DNA from: Nocardia iowensis
Lineage (GTDB): Bacteria; Actinomycetota; Actinomycetes; Mycobacteriales; Mycobacteriaceae
Reading direction: 5' to 3'
Length of the DNA stretch: 64,000 nucleotides
Assembly (NCBI RefSeq): GCF_019222765.1
Contig: NZ_CP078145.1
Coordinates: forward strand, 5,828,001-5,892,000
Shown here: one piece after another, positions 1 through 8,899 of the stretch
Layout of the letters: each line of letters begins with the position of its first letter
Position numbering within the stretch: the first letter of the stretch is position 1
Translations under genes and position numbers: made by a program
Notes under the pieces: generated by a model
The model's database searches: none
What the model was told of the DNA's origin: nothing
The model's input: the letters and a program-made list of their open reading frames with translations, nothing else

Positions 1-138
1 GCGGACGTGAGGTCGGATACAGCAGTCGGGTCGCCACTCGTTCGGCGATCGGCCGCCCATTGCTCTGCGCCGGAGGTTGGTTCACCCTTCCGACTTTATT
101 AGCAGAGTGCCAATTTGACTCGTGGTATTCCGGGCGCG

Positions 139-177
139 TGATCACCGACGGCCTCGCGAAGGGGCCGCCGGTGATCA
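139..177 (-). terminator. Hairpin downstream of the MFS gene
   Basis: Inverted repeat with 15-base arms at 139-153 and 163-177, differing at one position, and a 9-base loop. It lies just past the stop codon of the minus-strand MFS gene, so it is a candidate terminator. There is no clear T tract. I see no supportable gene in bases 1-138. Confidence 0.55.
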
Positions 178-185
178 GGGCGCGC

Positions 186-1688
186 CTAGTGACCGGCGCC
201 CGGGTTCACCTGAATGTGCCGAGGCGAGGCGAATCGCGCGATCATCGCCATCGCGATCAGCACTGTGGCACCGACCGCGGTCGCGATATGCATGCCCGAG
301 ACGAAGGATTCGCGCGCCGACTCGATCACCGCCGCGTTCCCGTCGGCCTGCTGGATGGTCTCCCCCAGCGTCGACGCGTAGTCGCCGCCGGACCGGAAGA
401 CCAGTGCGGCAAGCGATCCCAGCAATGCAAGGCCGAGCGCGTTGCCGAGCTCGAAGCTGGTCTCCGAGATACCGACCGCCGAACCGGCGCGCTCCGGCGG
501 CACCGAGGACACCGCGACATCCGACACCAGCGTGAAGGCCAGGCCGTAACCGACTCCGGCGATGGTGGACCCGACCAGGTACCACCAGAGCCCACTGTGC
601 ACGCCCACCCCGAACAACATGAGATTGCCGACGGCCGAAGCGGTCAACGCGAAGACAAAGGTGTTGCGCGCCCCGAAGCGGTGACCGACTCGCGCGCCGC
701 TCATCGAGAAGATGAACACCGCGACCGCCATCGGAATGCCGAGCACCGCCGCGGCGAGCGGATCGCGTCCGGTGACCGACTGCAAGTAGATGCTGGTCAG
801 GTAGCTCAGCGCCGCCAGCGACATCATGCCGACGAGGCTGGACCCGATGGCCACCGAGAATCCGGCGCGGGTGAACAGCCGCAGATCGAGCAGCGGCTCG
901 GCGAGCTGGCGCTGCCTGCGCACGAAGACGGTCAGCAGCACCACACCGATCAGCGCGATGATGATCGACTCGGCGTCGATCCCTTCGGCCGCGGCGTGTT
1001 TGATCCCGTACACCAGCGGCAGGATGCCGCCGATGGACAGCGCGACGCTCGGCAGATCCAGCGGTCCGTGCACGCCGGCCCGGTGCTCGGGCAGCACGAA
1101 CGGACCGAAGGCGAGCAGGATCAGCAGCACCGGGATGTTGATGAGAAACACCGAGCCCCACCAGAAGTGGTGCAGCAGGACGCCACCGATGATCGGGCCG
1201 ACCGCCGAGCCGCCGGCGAAGAACGCGGTCCACACGCCGATGGCGGCGGCCCGTTCGCGGGCGTCGGGGAACAGGGTGGAGATCAACGCGAGGCTGGACG
1301 GCAACAGGGTCGCACCGCCGACGCCCATCAGCGCACGCGCGATGATGAGCACCGCGGGGCTCGGCGCGAAGGCGGCGACAATCGACGCGATGCCGAAGAT
1401 CGCGGCGCCGGCGAGCAGGATGTTGCGCCGACCGATCCGGTCACCGAGGTTGCCCATGGTGATCAGCAGGCCGGCGATCAGGAAACCGTAGATGTCGAGG
1501 ATCCACAGCTGCTGCGCGGCCGACGGATCGAGGTCGAGGGTGAGCGTCGGCATCGCCAGGAACAGCACCGAGATGTCCATCGACACCAGCAGCACCGGGA
1601 GCAGCAGCACCGCAAGGCCGAGCCAGGCACGGCGCGAGCCGACAGCGGGCGCCGCCGGTGTGGCCCGCGTGGCCTCAACGTCTGTCAT
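186..1688 (-). CDS. MFS drug exporter (DHA2/EmrB-QacA type)
   Basis: A 500-residue integral membrane protein, predicted to be a proton-coupled multidrug exporter. It opens with a hydrophobic segment carrying the MFS motif VSMDISVLFLAMPTL. The loop after the second helix reads GNLGDRIGRR, matching MFS motif A. It has many further hydrophobic helices, and the length fits 14-helix DHA2 transporters. The ATG at 1688 was chosen because a GAGAGGAAA ribosome-binding site lies just upstream; an in-frame ATG 13 codons earlier would fall within the operator region. It is divergent from a TetR gene, with two palindromes in the shared promoter, so repression by that TetR is likely. Substrate unknown. Confidence 0.9.
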   Translation of the reverse strand: MTDVEATRATPAAPAVGSRRAWLGLAVLLLPVLLVSMDISVLFLAMPTLTLDLDPSAAQQLWILDIYGFLIAGLLITMGNLGDRIGRRNILLAGAAIFGIASIVAAFAPSPAVLIIARALMGVGGATLLPSSLALISTLFPDARERAAAIGVWTAFFAGGSAVGPIIGGVLLHHFWWGSVFLINIPVLLILLAFGPFVLPEHRAGVHGPLDLPSVALSIGGILPLVYGIKHAAAEGIDAESIIIALIGVVLLTVFVRRQRQLAEPLLDLRLFTRAGFSVAIGSSLVGMMSLAALSYLTSIYLQSVTGRDPLAAAVLGIPMAVAVFIFSMSGARVGHRFGARNTFVFALTASAVGNLMLFGVGVHSGLWWYLVGSTIAGVGYGLAFTLVSDVAVSSVPPERAGSAVGISETSFELGNALGLALLGSLAALVFRSGGDYASTLGETIQQADGNAAVIESARESFVSGMHIATAVGATVLIAMAMIARFASPRHIQVNPGAGH

Positions 1689-1710
1689 CCTGAAATTTCC
1701 TCTCCATCTC

Positions 1711-1745
1711 GCGTACGCCGTACGCACAACTGGAGTACAGTGTAC
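1711..1745. promoter_or_regulatory. Twin TetR-type operators in a divergent promoter
   Basis: GCGTACGCCGTACGC at 1711-1725 is a 15-base palindrome with only its centre unpaired. GTACAGTGTAC at 1735-1745 is a related 11-base palindrome. Both sit between the divergent MFS exporter and TetR gene, and share GTAC half-sites. They are the likely binding sites of the adjacent regulator, controlling both genes; this is inference from position and symmetry. Confidence 0.6.
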
Positions 1746-1779
1746 GCAAGCTCCCCCGGAAGTGAAAGTGAGTCATGGG

Positions 1780-2460
1780 ATGACTGAGCTCAAGCTCAAC
1801 CGAGCCGCCATCATCGACACCGCGATAGCGCTTGCCGACGAGGAGGGTCTCGATGCGTTGTCGATGCGGCGGATCGCGGACAAGATGGGCGTCGGCGCGA
1901 TGTCGCTGTACCGGCACGTCGCGAACAAGGACGAACTGCTCGCCGCGATGACCGACGAGGTGGCGCGGCGCAATCCCTACCCGTCGGCGGAGGGTCAGCA
2001 CTGGACCTGGCGCGACCGGGTCCGCATCGCCGCCGAGATCGATTGGGCGCTCTACCAGCAACATCCGTGGGTGCTCCTCACCTTCGCCACGCCGCGCTAC
2101 AGCTTCGGCCCGCAGAGTCTGGCCTGCCTCGCCTGGATGGTCGAGGGGTTTTCCGAGCTGAATGTCTCCACGCGCGAGGCGACGACCATGGCGTTCACCG
2201 TGTGGAACCACATCTCCGGCGCGACGCTGCCGCACATCAGCGCCGCGTTGATGGCACGCAAGGGGATGAACCCGGAGGGTGACAACGGACTGCGCACGAT
2301 GCTGAAAGGAAGATCACAATTCCCGGTGCCGCCCGCGCTCGCCGATCTGGAAGGCAGCGGGATCAACGACCTGTCGCAGGAAGACCTGCTCTACGCGGGC
2401 TTGGCCGCGCTCTGCGACGGGTTCGAGGCCAGGGCGCAGCAGAAGGCCGACTTGACCTGA
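1780..2460 (+). CDS. TetR family regulator of the adjacent MFS exporter
   Basis: A 226-residue TetR repressor. The N-terminal DNA-binding domain spans about residues 8-55: helices around IIDTAIALADEEGLDALSMR, then a helix-turn-helix ending in GAMSLYRHVANKDEL. The C-terminal part resembles the TetR_C domain of tetracycline-class repressors, with a tryptophan-rich ligand-binding core. It is divergent from the exporter gene with twin operators between them, the usual arrangement of a ligand-relieved efflux repressor. The start is uncertain: in-frame GTG codons at 1762 and 1768 precede the ATG at 1780, and GGAAG at 1758-1762 could serve the GTG at 1768. Confidence 0.87.
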   Translation: MTELKLNRAAIIDTAIALADEEGLDALSMRRIADKMGVGAMSLYRHVANKDELLAAMTDEVARRNPYPSAEGQHWTWRDRVRIAAEIDWALYQQHPWVLLTFATPRYSFGPQSLACLAWMVEGFSELNVSTREATTMAFTVWNHISGATLPHISAALMARKGMNPEGDNGLRTMLKGRSQFPVPPALADLEGSGINDLSQEDLLYAGLAALCDGFEARAQQKADLT

Positions 2461-2514
2461 ACCTAAGTTGATGTCGCACGGTGGTTGGCGTCCACACCAC
2501 GAAGAGGAGCTACC

Positions 2515-3513
2515 GTGCACGCGATTCGCCTTCATGCCTTCGGCCCGGCCGAAAACCTGCGCTACGAAACCCTGCCCGACCCGACGCCGGGGCCGGGCCA
2601 GGTGCGAATCACCGTGGCGGCCTCCGGCGTTCACCTCATCGACACCGCGCTCCGCAAGGGACTGCCAGGGCCGTACCCGGTTCCCGAGCTGCCCACCGTG
2701 CCGGGTCGTGAGGTCGCCGGAACCATCGACGCGGTCGGTGCCGACGTCGATTCCGACTGGGTCGGCAAGCAGGTGGTGGCCCATCTCGGCATGGCGCCGG
2801 GCGGCTATGCCGAGCTGGCCGTGACCGAAGTTGCTCGGCTGCACGAGATTCCGGCGAATCTCGAACCGGCCGAAGCGGTGGCGATGATCGGCACCGGCCG
2901 CACCACCATGGGCATCTTGCAGTTCACCGAGCTCGGCCCGGACAGCGTCGCGATCGTGACGGCCGCGGCGGGCGGAATCGGCACGCTACTGGTGCAATTC
3001 GCGAAGAACGCGGGCGCGACCGTGATCGGGCTCGCCGGTGGCCCCGCGAAAGTCGCACTCGTGCAACGCAATGGCGCCGACCTGGCCGTCGACTACCTAC
3101 TCCCGGACTGGCCCGATCAGGTCCGCGAATTCCTCGGCGACCGCGCCGCCACTGTCCTGTTCGACTCGGTAGGCGGCGAAACAGCCCGCGCCACCCTCGA
3201 TCTACTAGGAAAGGGCGCACAGCACCTGGTCTTCGGCGCATCCGGCCAGAGTCCGAAAGACGCGGCCGCCCTGACCTTCTCCGCTGAGGAGCTGGCCGAC
3301 CGCGGCATCACCTCAGAATTCGTCCTCGGCCCACCCATGCTCCAGCGCGCGGGCGGCGACATCCGCGTCCTCGAAAGCCGCTCGCTCGCCGAGGCCGCCG
3401 CCGGTCGGCTCCGCCCCGCGGTACAACGCTTCCCGCTGGCCGAAGCCGCCACCGCCCACCGGGCCCTGGAGACCCGCGCCACCATCGGCAAGGTCGTCCT
3501 GATTCCGGAATGA
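2515..3513 (+). CDS. Zinc-independent MDR oxidoreductase (quinone reductase-like)
   Basis: A 332-residue medium-chain dehydrogenase/reductase, predicted to be an NADPH-dependent quinone or enone reductase. The N-terminal GroES-like domain (about 1-125) includes PGREVAGTIDAVG. The Rossmann domain has the nucleotide motif TAAAGGIGTLLVQFAK at about 149-163. The cysteine and histidine zinc ligands of classical alcohol dehydrogenases are absent, placing it with the QOR/zeta-crystallin branch. The GTG start at 2515 was chosen because GAGGAG lies 5 bases upstream. It follows the TetR gene on the same strand by 54 bases and converges with the methyltransferase gene, whose stop is only 7 bases away. 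Substrate unknown. Confidence 0.85.
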   Translation: MHAIRLHAFGPAENLRYETLPDPTPGPGQVRITVAASGVHLIDTALRKGLPGPYPVPELPTVPGREVAGTIDAVGADVDSDWVGKQVVAHLGMAPGGYAELAVTEVARLHEIPANLEPAEAVAMIGTGRTTMGILQFTELGPDSVAIVTAAAGGIGTLLVQFAKNAGATVIGLAGGPAKVALVQRNGADLAVDYLLPDWPDQVREFLGDRAATVLFDSVGGETARATLDLLGKGAQHLVFGASGQSPKDAAALTFSAEELADRGITSEFVLGPPMLQRAGGDIRVLESRSLAEAAAGRLRPAVQRFPLAEAATAHRALETRATIGKVVLIPE

Positions 3514-3520
3514 GATTGAG

Positions 3521-4198
3521 TCAGTCGGTCGGGTCGCCGTTCACTACCGCGTAGGCGAAGCCGTCCCAACCCTTGTTGCCGACGGTCTGCAGGACGGTGG
3601 CGTCCAGGGTGGGTTCGGCGGCGAGCAGTTCGAGCACTGCCCGGCTGGCGGTGATGGCCGGATCGTCGGAAGTCGCGTCGGCGAGACCACCGTTGCGGAC
3701 GATATTGTCGACGATGATCACCGAGCCCGGACGGGTGAGGCGCAGCGCCCACTGGACGTAGTTCGGGTTGTTGACCTTGTCGGCGTCGATGAACACCAAG
3801 TCGAACGGGTCGGGGCTTTCCCCGGCCAGCACCGGCAGTGTGTCGAGGGCCGCGCCGACCCGGATCTCGACGCGATCGCCCACCCCCGCGCTGTCGAGGT
3901 TGCCGCGCGCGACCTCGGCATGCTTCGGCTCGAATTCGAGGGTGACCACCTGCCCCTTCTCGCCCACCGCCCGAGCCAGCCAGATCGTGCTGTATCCGCC
4001 GAGAGTGCCGATTTCCAACACCCGCCGCACCCGTGCGGTCCGCGCGAGCAGATAGAGGAACTTCCCTTGCGGCGGTGAAACATCGATCGCGGGCAACTCC
4101 GCCGCGGCGTTCGCCGCCAGCGCTGCCGCCGTCTCCTCGTCCTGCACCAGCGTGTCCACGATGTAGCGGTCCACGTCGGCCCATTCAGCTGTTGTCAT
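3521..4198 (-). CDS. Class I SAM-dependent O-methyltransferase
   Basis: A 225-residue methyltransferase of the catechol/caffeoyl-CoA O-methyltransferase type (Methyltransf_3). The SAM-binding motif VLEIGTLGGYSTIWLA is at about residues 60-75. Metal-binding acidic residues are visible in FDLVFIDADK (Asp138) and VDNIVRNG (Asp164-Asn165), as in the Mg-dependent small-molecule enzymes. Length is typical. It probably methylates a small catechol-like or phenolic compound; the substrate cannot be read from context. It stands alone, convergent with the MDR oxidoreductase gene, and is 30 kb from the RiPP-type cassette, so there is no reason to link them. Confidence 0.88.
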   Translation of the reverse strand: MTTAEWADVDRYIVDTLVQDEETAAALAANAAAELPAIDVSPPQGKFLYLLARTARVRRVLEIGTLGGYSTIWLARAVGEKGQVVTLEFEPKHAEVARGNLDSAGVGDRVEIRVGAALDTLPVLAGESPDPFDLVFIDADKVNNPNYVQWALRLTRPGSVIIVDNIVRNGGLADATSDDPAITASRAVLELLAAEPTLDATVLQTVGNKGWDGFAYAVVNGDPTD

Positions 4199-4262
4199 AC
4201 CAGGAAGTCTGCCACCGTGACGCGCCCCACCGGGCTTGCACGATCGGTAGCCTCCGTCACAA

Positions 4263-4895
4263 TCAGGAGCCGCCCGACAGTCCGTCCTGGGCGGCGGGTG
4301 GCAGAGCGCCTGCGATCAGCGCGTCGGCGACGATCCGGGCAACCACGGGGGCGAGCTTCGGTATGCGATCAGGATCCTCGCCGAGCACGATCGGCCAGGT
4401 GAACAGCGGCCCCAGAAGCAGCGCGTGCACAACCGGGGAGTCCGGGCGCTCCGGCAGTTCGCCACGAGTCACGGCGCGATCCAGCAGGGTGGCGATGACG
4501 GAGCGTTCGACGGCGAGGTAGGTCGCGGCGAAGCGGGCACCGAGCGCCGCGTCGGCACGGACGTCGGCGAGCAGCCCGGTCATCACGTCGGCGGCGGACC
4601 GGCCGATCTGGTCGCCGATCCGTGCGGCGAGCGCGGTGAGGTCACCCCGCAACGATCCGGTGTCCGCGGGCGGTTCTTCGCGGAGATCGTGGACCAGCAC
4701 CGCGAACGTCATCTCCTCTTTGGTCGCGTACCGCCGATAGATGGCCGCCTTGCTCACTCCGGCGCGGGCGGCGACGGCGTCGACGGTGAGCGACGCGTAG
4801 CCGTGCTCGGACAGCAGCGCCCGGACTGCCTCGGCGAGCGCGTGATCCACCCGACTCTCGCGGGGACGTCCTCCGGCTTGTTTGACGGTCGACAT
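4263..4895 (-). CDS. TetR family regulator paired with small membrane protein
   Basis: A 210-residue TetR repressor. Residues 1-60 form the DNA-binding domain: the segment GRPRESRVDHALAEAVRALL is followed by LTVDAVAARAGVSKAAIYRRYATKEEM, a clear helix-turn-helix. The C-terminal domain resembles the TetR_C_11/AcrR-like group. The ATG at 4895 was preferred because the protein then begins shortly before the conserved GRPR segment; longer in-frame starts run into the inverted repeats of the divergent promoter. The divergent partner is a small membrane protein, and the two share an operator region at 4905-4950. Confidence 0.86.
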   Translation of the reverse strand: MSTVKQAGGRPRESRVDHALAEAVRALLSEHGYASLTVDAVAARAGVSKAAIYRRYATKEEMTFAVLVHDLREEPPADTGSLRGDLTALAARIGDQIGRSAADVMTGLLADVRADAALGARFAATYLAVERSVIATLLDRAVTRGELPERPDSPVVHALLLGPLFTWPIVLGEDPDRIPKLAPVVARIVADALIAGALPPAAQDGLSGGS

Positions 4896-4904
4896 GCTGG
4901 CAGC

Positions 4905-4950
4905 ATACGAGACCATCAGTATCGGAACTAACCGTCTCGTATCTAGACGG
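4905..4950. promoter_or_regulatory. Nested inverted repeats, TetR operator candidate
   Basis: ATACGAGAC (4905-4913) and GTCTCGTAT (4934-4942) are perfect inverted 9-mers with a 20-base spacer. Overlapping them, CCGTCT (4932-4937) and AGACGG (4945-4950) form a second palindrome with a 7-base spacer. The element fills the gap between the TetR gene and the divergent membrane-protein gene, so control of both by this TetR is the simplest reading. Confidence 0.55.
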
Positions 4951-4965
4951 AGCACGGAGCAACTC

Positions 4966-5373
4966 ATGATCACCTGGTCCGGCCGCATCCTCGCCTTCCT
5001 CGGCGCCCTCCACCTCGCTGTCGGGACACTGTTGAGCTCGCGCTACATCGGCGAGTGGCTGTCGTTCCAGCTGTGGTTCGACGGCACCGATGTCACCGAA
5101 CTGCGCCCGGCCGTCGGCGCATTCTGGTTGGGCCCGGGCAGTTTCGGTCTGCCGCTGCTACTCATCGGCCTGCTGGTCGAATGGATGGACCGGCGCGACA
5201 TCGTGCCGCCCGCCTTCTTGGCCTTGGCGTTGCTCGCCTGGATCGGCGTGGGTGCCGTGATCCTCGAACCGGCCCCGTGGCTGGTGGCGGGGGTCGCCGC
5301 CGTCCTGCTCCTGGTCGGCACTCGACGGTCCGCCGCCGCTCCGGGGGCCGTCAGTGTCCCGCGGGCTGGTTAG
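4966..5373 (+). CDS. Small four-helix membrane protein (DUF6463-like)
   Basis: A 135-residue membrane protein. It starts with WSGRILAFLGALHLAVGTLL, a first helix with the G-x-x-H pattern of DUF6463 proteins. Three more hydrophobic segments follow at about residues 48-70, 82-100 and 104-118. The ATG at 4966 has GGAGC 5 bases upstream. Function is unknown. Such genes are commonly paired with a divergent TetR, as here. The last 4 bases overlap the convergent end of the TPR-protein gene. The family name is recalled from general pattern and should be treated as tentative. Confidence 0.75.
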   Translation: MITWSGRILAFLGALHLAVGTLLSSRYIGEWLSFQLWFDGTDVTELRPAVGAFWLGPGSFGLPLLLIGLLVEWMDRRDIVPPAFLALALLAWIGVGAVILEPAPWLVAGVAAVLLLVGTRRSAAAPGAVSVPRAG

Positions 5374-7079
5374 CGCGATGCGGCGGGATCTCGGACGGGC
5401 AGCGGCCAGCGGTAGAGCACGACAGGTCCGTCCGGCCGGGGCAGGAAGCCGCGCACTCCGTTCCAGCGACGGCCCGCACTCAGCGCCGAACGAGCTTCGA
5501 CCCCATAGTTTTCCGCGTAGCGGGGCGCGGGGTGCAGGCGGTGCGCCTCGGCGAGCCAGCCGCCGGCCTGGCGGTGCACCTCGGCGCGGGTCAGCGGTGG
5601 GTCGGCGCCGAGCAGGGTGCCGCCGTGTTCAGGGGCGACGACCATGGCGGAGCCGAGGTGGCGCAGGCAGCGGGCGGTGCCGAGGTCGTCGGCCAATGTG
5701 CGGTAGCCGGTGAGCGCCTGTTGCCAGCAGCGCAGCGCGCGACGCGGCTCGCCGCGCGCCCACCAGACGATGCCCATGGTCTCGTGGATGTGCGCGCGAC
5801 CGTCCGGGTCCCGACCGGTGCGGGTCAACGATTCGGCCAGTTCCAGGCGGTCCTGCGCGGCATCCAGCCTGCCCTGGTGGATATGCACGACGGCGAGATT
5901 GATCAGCGCGCACACCTCGCCCGCCACGTCCTCGCGGGGCAGCAACCACCATGCCGCCGCCAACCGGGCCGCCACCGCGGGCAGATCGGTGGGCGATGCG
6001 GCCAGCAGACGCAGCGCCGCACGGTGTTCCCAGCGGGCGGCCAGACTGGTGGACAGATTGCGGGGCCGATAGCGCTGCGGCCGGTCACCCAACCGTTCCG
6101 CCCGCATCCATGCCAGATCCCGATGCAGCACAAGGTTTTCCAGTCCGTGCACGCCGCACAGCTCGGCGGCCAGGCCGGACTCGTTCTCCCCCATTCCGAT
6201 TCGGGCGTACCACCCGTCCAGCGCATCACCGATCCGCACCAGATCCGGCACCATAGTGACCGGGATGTCCGCGCCGAGCGCCGCGCAGCCCGCGACGAGT
6301 TCGCGCAGATACGGCTCCTCGGCCTCGAACCAGAGCCGCGCGCCCGCGGCGAAGCGCACCGATTCCAGCGCGAGCGCCCAGCGGGTGGCACGGTCGGCGT
6401 AGTAGTGCACCAGCGCGGTCGACGCCGCCCGCCATTCGGGCTTCGCGATCACCTCCGCGCGACGCGGCAACCTGGGCACCCGGCGCAGGCAATAGCGTTG
6501 CCCGCCAACCAAAGTCACAATCCCCCGGTGCCGCAAGTCGGCGAGCAGCACGGCCGCGGTGGATTGCGGCGGAACCTGCTCCAGCGGCAGCCGGGCCGGC
6601 GCGTCGAGCGCGGCGGTCAAGACGGCGAGCAGCGCGGCCGTTTCGAATTCGCGTACCGGCAGATCCCGCAACACCGCGCAGATCATCTCGTCATTCAGTC
6701 GATCATCACTGCTCGGCGCCAGGGGACACGGGTTCGCCGCCGGGGCGAGCACCTGGGGGCCCGGCTCGACGAGGTCGGCGATCAGCTCGAGTTCCCTTGC
6801 GGTCCGGACCCTTTCGCGATACCGGAGGATGAACCGGTACCCGACATACATCGCCGCCACCGCGACGACGAGCACCGAAAGCCAGCGCAACGTCTCCGCC
6901 AGCACCTCGACCGCGGTGCTCTCGCCGAACGAGTTCACCACCAGGTTGCGCGCCAGCTCGAACAGCAGCGCGTAGGCCACCACCGACGCCGTGCCCAGAA
7001 ACCCTTGCCAGATGGACGATCTCGGCGTTCCTGGCTGCGTCGAAGCCGCGCCGTCGCGCGGCTCCTCGGGATGGCTCAT
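5370..7079 (-). CDS. Membrane-anchored TPR-type protein of the ABC operon
   Basis: A 569-residue protein I cannot name. It has two hydrophobic helices near the N terminus (about residues 22-48 and 63-85), so the remainder is tethered to the membrane. A predicted winged-helix-like stretch follows around AVLLADLRHRGIVTLVGGQRY. The C-terminal third is helical and TPR-like, seen in INLAVVHIHQGRLDAAQDRLELAE, the next repeat with GIVWWARGEPRRALRCWQQAL, and CLRHLGSAMVV. No Walker A motif is present, so it is not the missing transporter ATPase. Its ATG overlaps the stop of the fused permease gene (ATGA), indicating translational coupling. A sensory or scaffolding role for the transporter is inference. 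Confidence 0.7.
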   Translation of the reverse strand: MSHPEEPRDGAASTQPGTPRSSIWQGFLGTASVVAYALLFELARNLVVNSFGESTAVEVLAETLRWLSVLVVAVAAMYVGYRFILRYRERVRTARELELIADLVEPGPQVLAPAANPCPLAPSSDDRLNDEMICAVLRDLPVREFETAALLAVLTAALDAPARLPLEQVPPQSTAAVLLADLRHRGIVTLVGGQRYCLRRVPRLPRRAEVIAKPEWRAASTALVHYYADRATRWALALESVRFAAGARLWFEAEEPYLRELVAGCAALGADIPVTMVPDLVRIGDALDGWYARIGMGENESGLAAELCGVHGLENLVLHRDLAWMRAERLGDRPQRYRPRNLSTSLAARWEHRAALRLLAASPTDLPAVAARLAAAWWLLPREDVAGEVCALINLAVVHIHQGRLDAAQDRLELAESLTRTGRDPDGRAHIHETMGIVWWARGEPRRALRCWQQALTGYRTLADDLGTARCLRHLGSAMVVAPEHGGTLLGADPPLTRAEVHRQAGGWLAEAHRLHPAPRYAENYGVEARSALSAGRRWNGVRGFLPRPDGPVVLYRWPLPVRDPAASR

Positions 7080-8899
7080 CGCAAAGCTCCACCGGTCAGT
7101 CCGGGTACCAGCCACCGCCGCCAGGTCGCCAGTAGCAACGCCACCGGAAGGATCGCCGACATCAGCGACCCGGCCGCCAATTGCGCCGAGTTCTCGCTGA
7201 ATTGGCGTGCCTCGCCCCACAGCAGCAGCGACCACGGGGTCGCGCCCGCCCCGCTGATCAGCAGCCCGATCACGAAATCGTTCCACACCTGGATGAATTC
7301 GAGCACCGCCACCGCGCCGAGCGCCGGGCCCGCCGAGGTCAGCACGCGCCGCGCGATCGTTCCGGGACCGGCCAGCCCGTGCAATGCGTCGGCGGCCGAA
7401 CTGCCCGGCGCGGCAAGCAGGGCACCGCGTAGCACCAGGATCGCGATCGGCAGTCCGGCCGCCGCGTGCAGCAGGATCAACGGGATTCGGGTGCCGGACA
7501 ACCCATAAGTGTCGATGAAGGTGTTCACCGGACCCAGGTAGCTCTGCACCGGCAGCACCGAAAGCACCACCAGCGAGACCACCGCGATGCTCGCGGCAGG
7601 CCGGTTCGGTCGGAGTGCCGCGAGCCGATACGCCACCGGCACCGCCGCGGCCACCACGACGATGGTGGTCAGACCCGCTACCCACGCGGAGGTCTCCAGC
7701 GACCGCAGCAATGCCGGATCCCGCCACACGCGGGCGATCGCGCCGAAACCGAAGCCGTCCCGGTCTTGCAGGCAGGCCAGAACCAGCACGCCGATCGGGA
7801 CCAGCGCCAACGCCGACACCGCTGAAACCCCCAGCGCCCGACGGAATCCGAACCGTTGCCTCGGCTCGATCTCGACTGGTTCGGCGGGTGCGGACCAACT
7901 GGTCCGGTGTCTGCGCACATCGGTCTGCAGCAGCCACGCCACGAACCCGACCAGCACCGCGAGTGGCAACCCGTACGCCGCCGCCTCGCCCGCGTCGACC
8001 TCGGAGTCGACGGCCAACCGCCACCAGTGCACGGTCGCACTGTCGATCTGGTACTGCATCGAACCCGGCACGCCGATCAACACCACGTCGAAAATCCTGG
8101 CGGCGGCCACACCGACGGCCAGCCCGACGATCAGCACCACCGGGCGCAGTAACTCGTAGAGCCGCAATGCCAATGGGCGGCCGTCGTCATGATGCAGGTG
8201 GCCGGTGCGGACCGGATCGGTCTCGATGGCGCGGATGCCCGCCCGGAACAGCCCGGTGACGAAGCCGAACCAGGTCCACAGGAACGCCGAACCCAGCATG
8301 ACCGCGAACCACACTCGGTAACCGCCGACGCTGTCGATGCCGAGCCGGTCCCCGAGGTATTGGAAGATCAGCCGGAAGGCGACGCCGGACACCACCGCCG
8401 AGATCCCGAACGGCACGATCAGCGGCCGCCACAGCCACCGCGAGTCCCGCCCCCACCAGGCGATCCCCAGCGCGGCCAGCAACAGCACCATCCCGACCAG
8501 CACCCAGACCAGCGTGCGCAGATACGCCCAACTCCCGTCCCGGCCGAGCGCGGCACCGAGCAGCCACAGACCAGCGACGACAACGCCAAGCAGCGGCGGC
8601 CACAGCAGCAGCCGAATCCCTCCGTACCGACGGTGCCGGACAAGTTGCGTCACACCGACGGCACCGAAGGCGACCAACACGCACGAAGCCACCACCAACG
8701 GCCGCGCCCGCACCGCGATCAGCACCGTCCACACCACCGGCACGACCACCAGCGACACCGTCAGCACGGTGGCGGGCAGCCCGGCGGCCCAGCCGATCCA
8801 CCGGCGCGGGTGACTGCCCGCGATCAGTGGCCCGCGCATGCGGCGGGTGGCGAGTTCGAGCTCCAGCCCGTGGGCCCGATAAGCGGGCGGTCCCGTCAT
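7076..8899 (-). CDS. Fused two-domain ABC transporter permease (sugar-type)
   Basis: A 607-residue protein containing two ABC permease units in one chain. The N-terminal half (about 30-300) resembles MalF/UgpA-type permeases, with an inner-membrane loop around GHLHHDDGRPLALRLYELLRP. The C-terminal half (about 345-607) resembles MalG/UgpE, with the EAA-like loop DALHGLAGPGTIARRVLTSAGPAL written here only in part: GLAGPGTIARRVL. At least 12 hydrophobic segments are visible. In the family these are normally two genes. Both gene boundaries overlap by ATGA with the lipoprotein gene upstream and the TPR gene downstream. No ATPase is encoded nearby, so a shared MsiK-like ATPase may energise it; that is inference. 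Confidence 0.82.
   Translation of the reverse strand: MTGPPAYRAHGLELELATRRMRGPLIAGSHPRRWIGWAAGLPATVLTVSLVVVPVVWTVLIAVRARPLVVASCVLVAFGAVGVTQLVRHRRYGGIRLLLWPPLLGVVVAGLWLLGAALGRDGSWAYLRTLVWVLVGMVLLLAALGIAWWGRDSRWLWRPLIVPFGISAVVSGVAFRLIFQYLGDRLGIDSVGGYRVWFAVMLGSAFLWTWFGFVTGLFRAGIRAIETDPVRTGHLHHDDGRPLALRLYELLRPVVLIVGLAVGVAAARIFDVVLIGVPGSMQYQIDSATVHWWRLAVDSEVDAGEAAAYGLPLAVLVGFVAWLLQTDVRRHRTSWSAPAEPVEIEPRQRFGFRRALGVSAVSALALVPIGVLVLACLQDRDGFGFGAIARVWRDPALLRSLETSAWVAGLTTIVVVAAAVPVAYRLAALRPNRPAASIAVVSLVVLSVLPVQSYLGPVNTFIDTYGLSGTRIPLILLHAAAGLPIAILVLRGALLAAPGSSAADALHGLAGPGTIARRVLTSAGPALGAVAVLEFIQVWNDFVIGLLISGAGATPWSLLLWGEARQFSENSAQLAAGSLMSAILPVALLLATWRRWLVPGLTGGALR

Noticed and set aside
60..1787. Long plus-strand open frame opposite the MFS gene
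   Set aside because: It is the antisense of a clear MFS transporter; the translation is Arg/His/Asp-rich without any domain, as expected for the complement of a GC-rich gene.
3521..4198. O-methyltransferase as partner of the RiPP-type cassette
   Set aside because: Some graspetide systems include a methyltransferase, but this one is 29 kb away, of the catechol type and not of the protein L-isoaspartyl type.
5055..7508. 817-codon plus-strand open frame
   Set aside because: It runs antisense to the TPR protein and permease genes, whose start and stop overlaps are coherent; the composition is that of a shadow frame.
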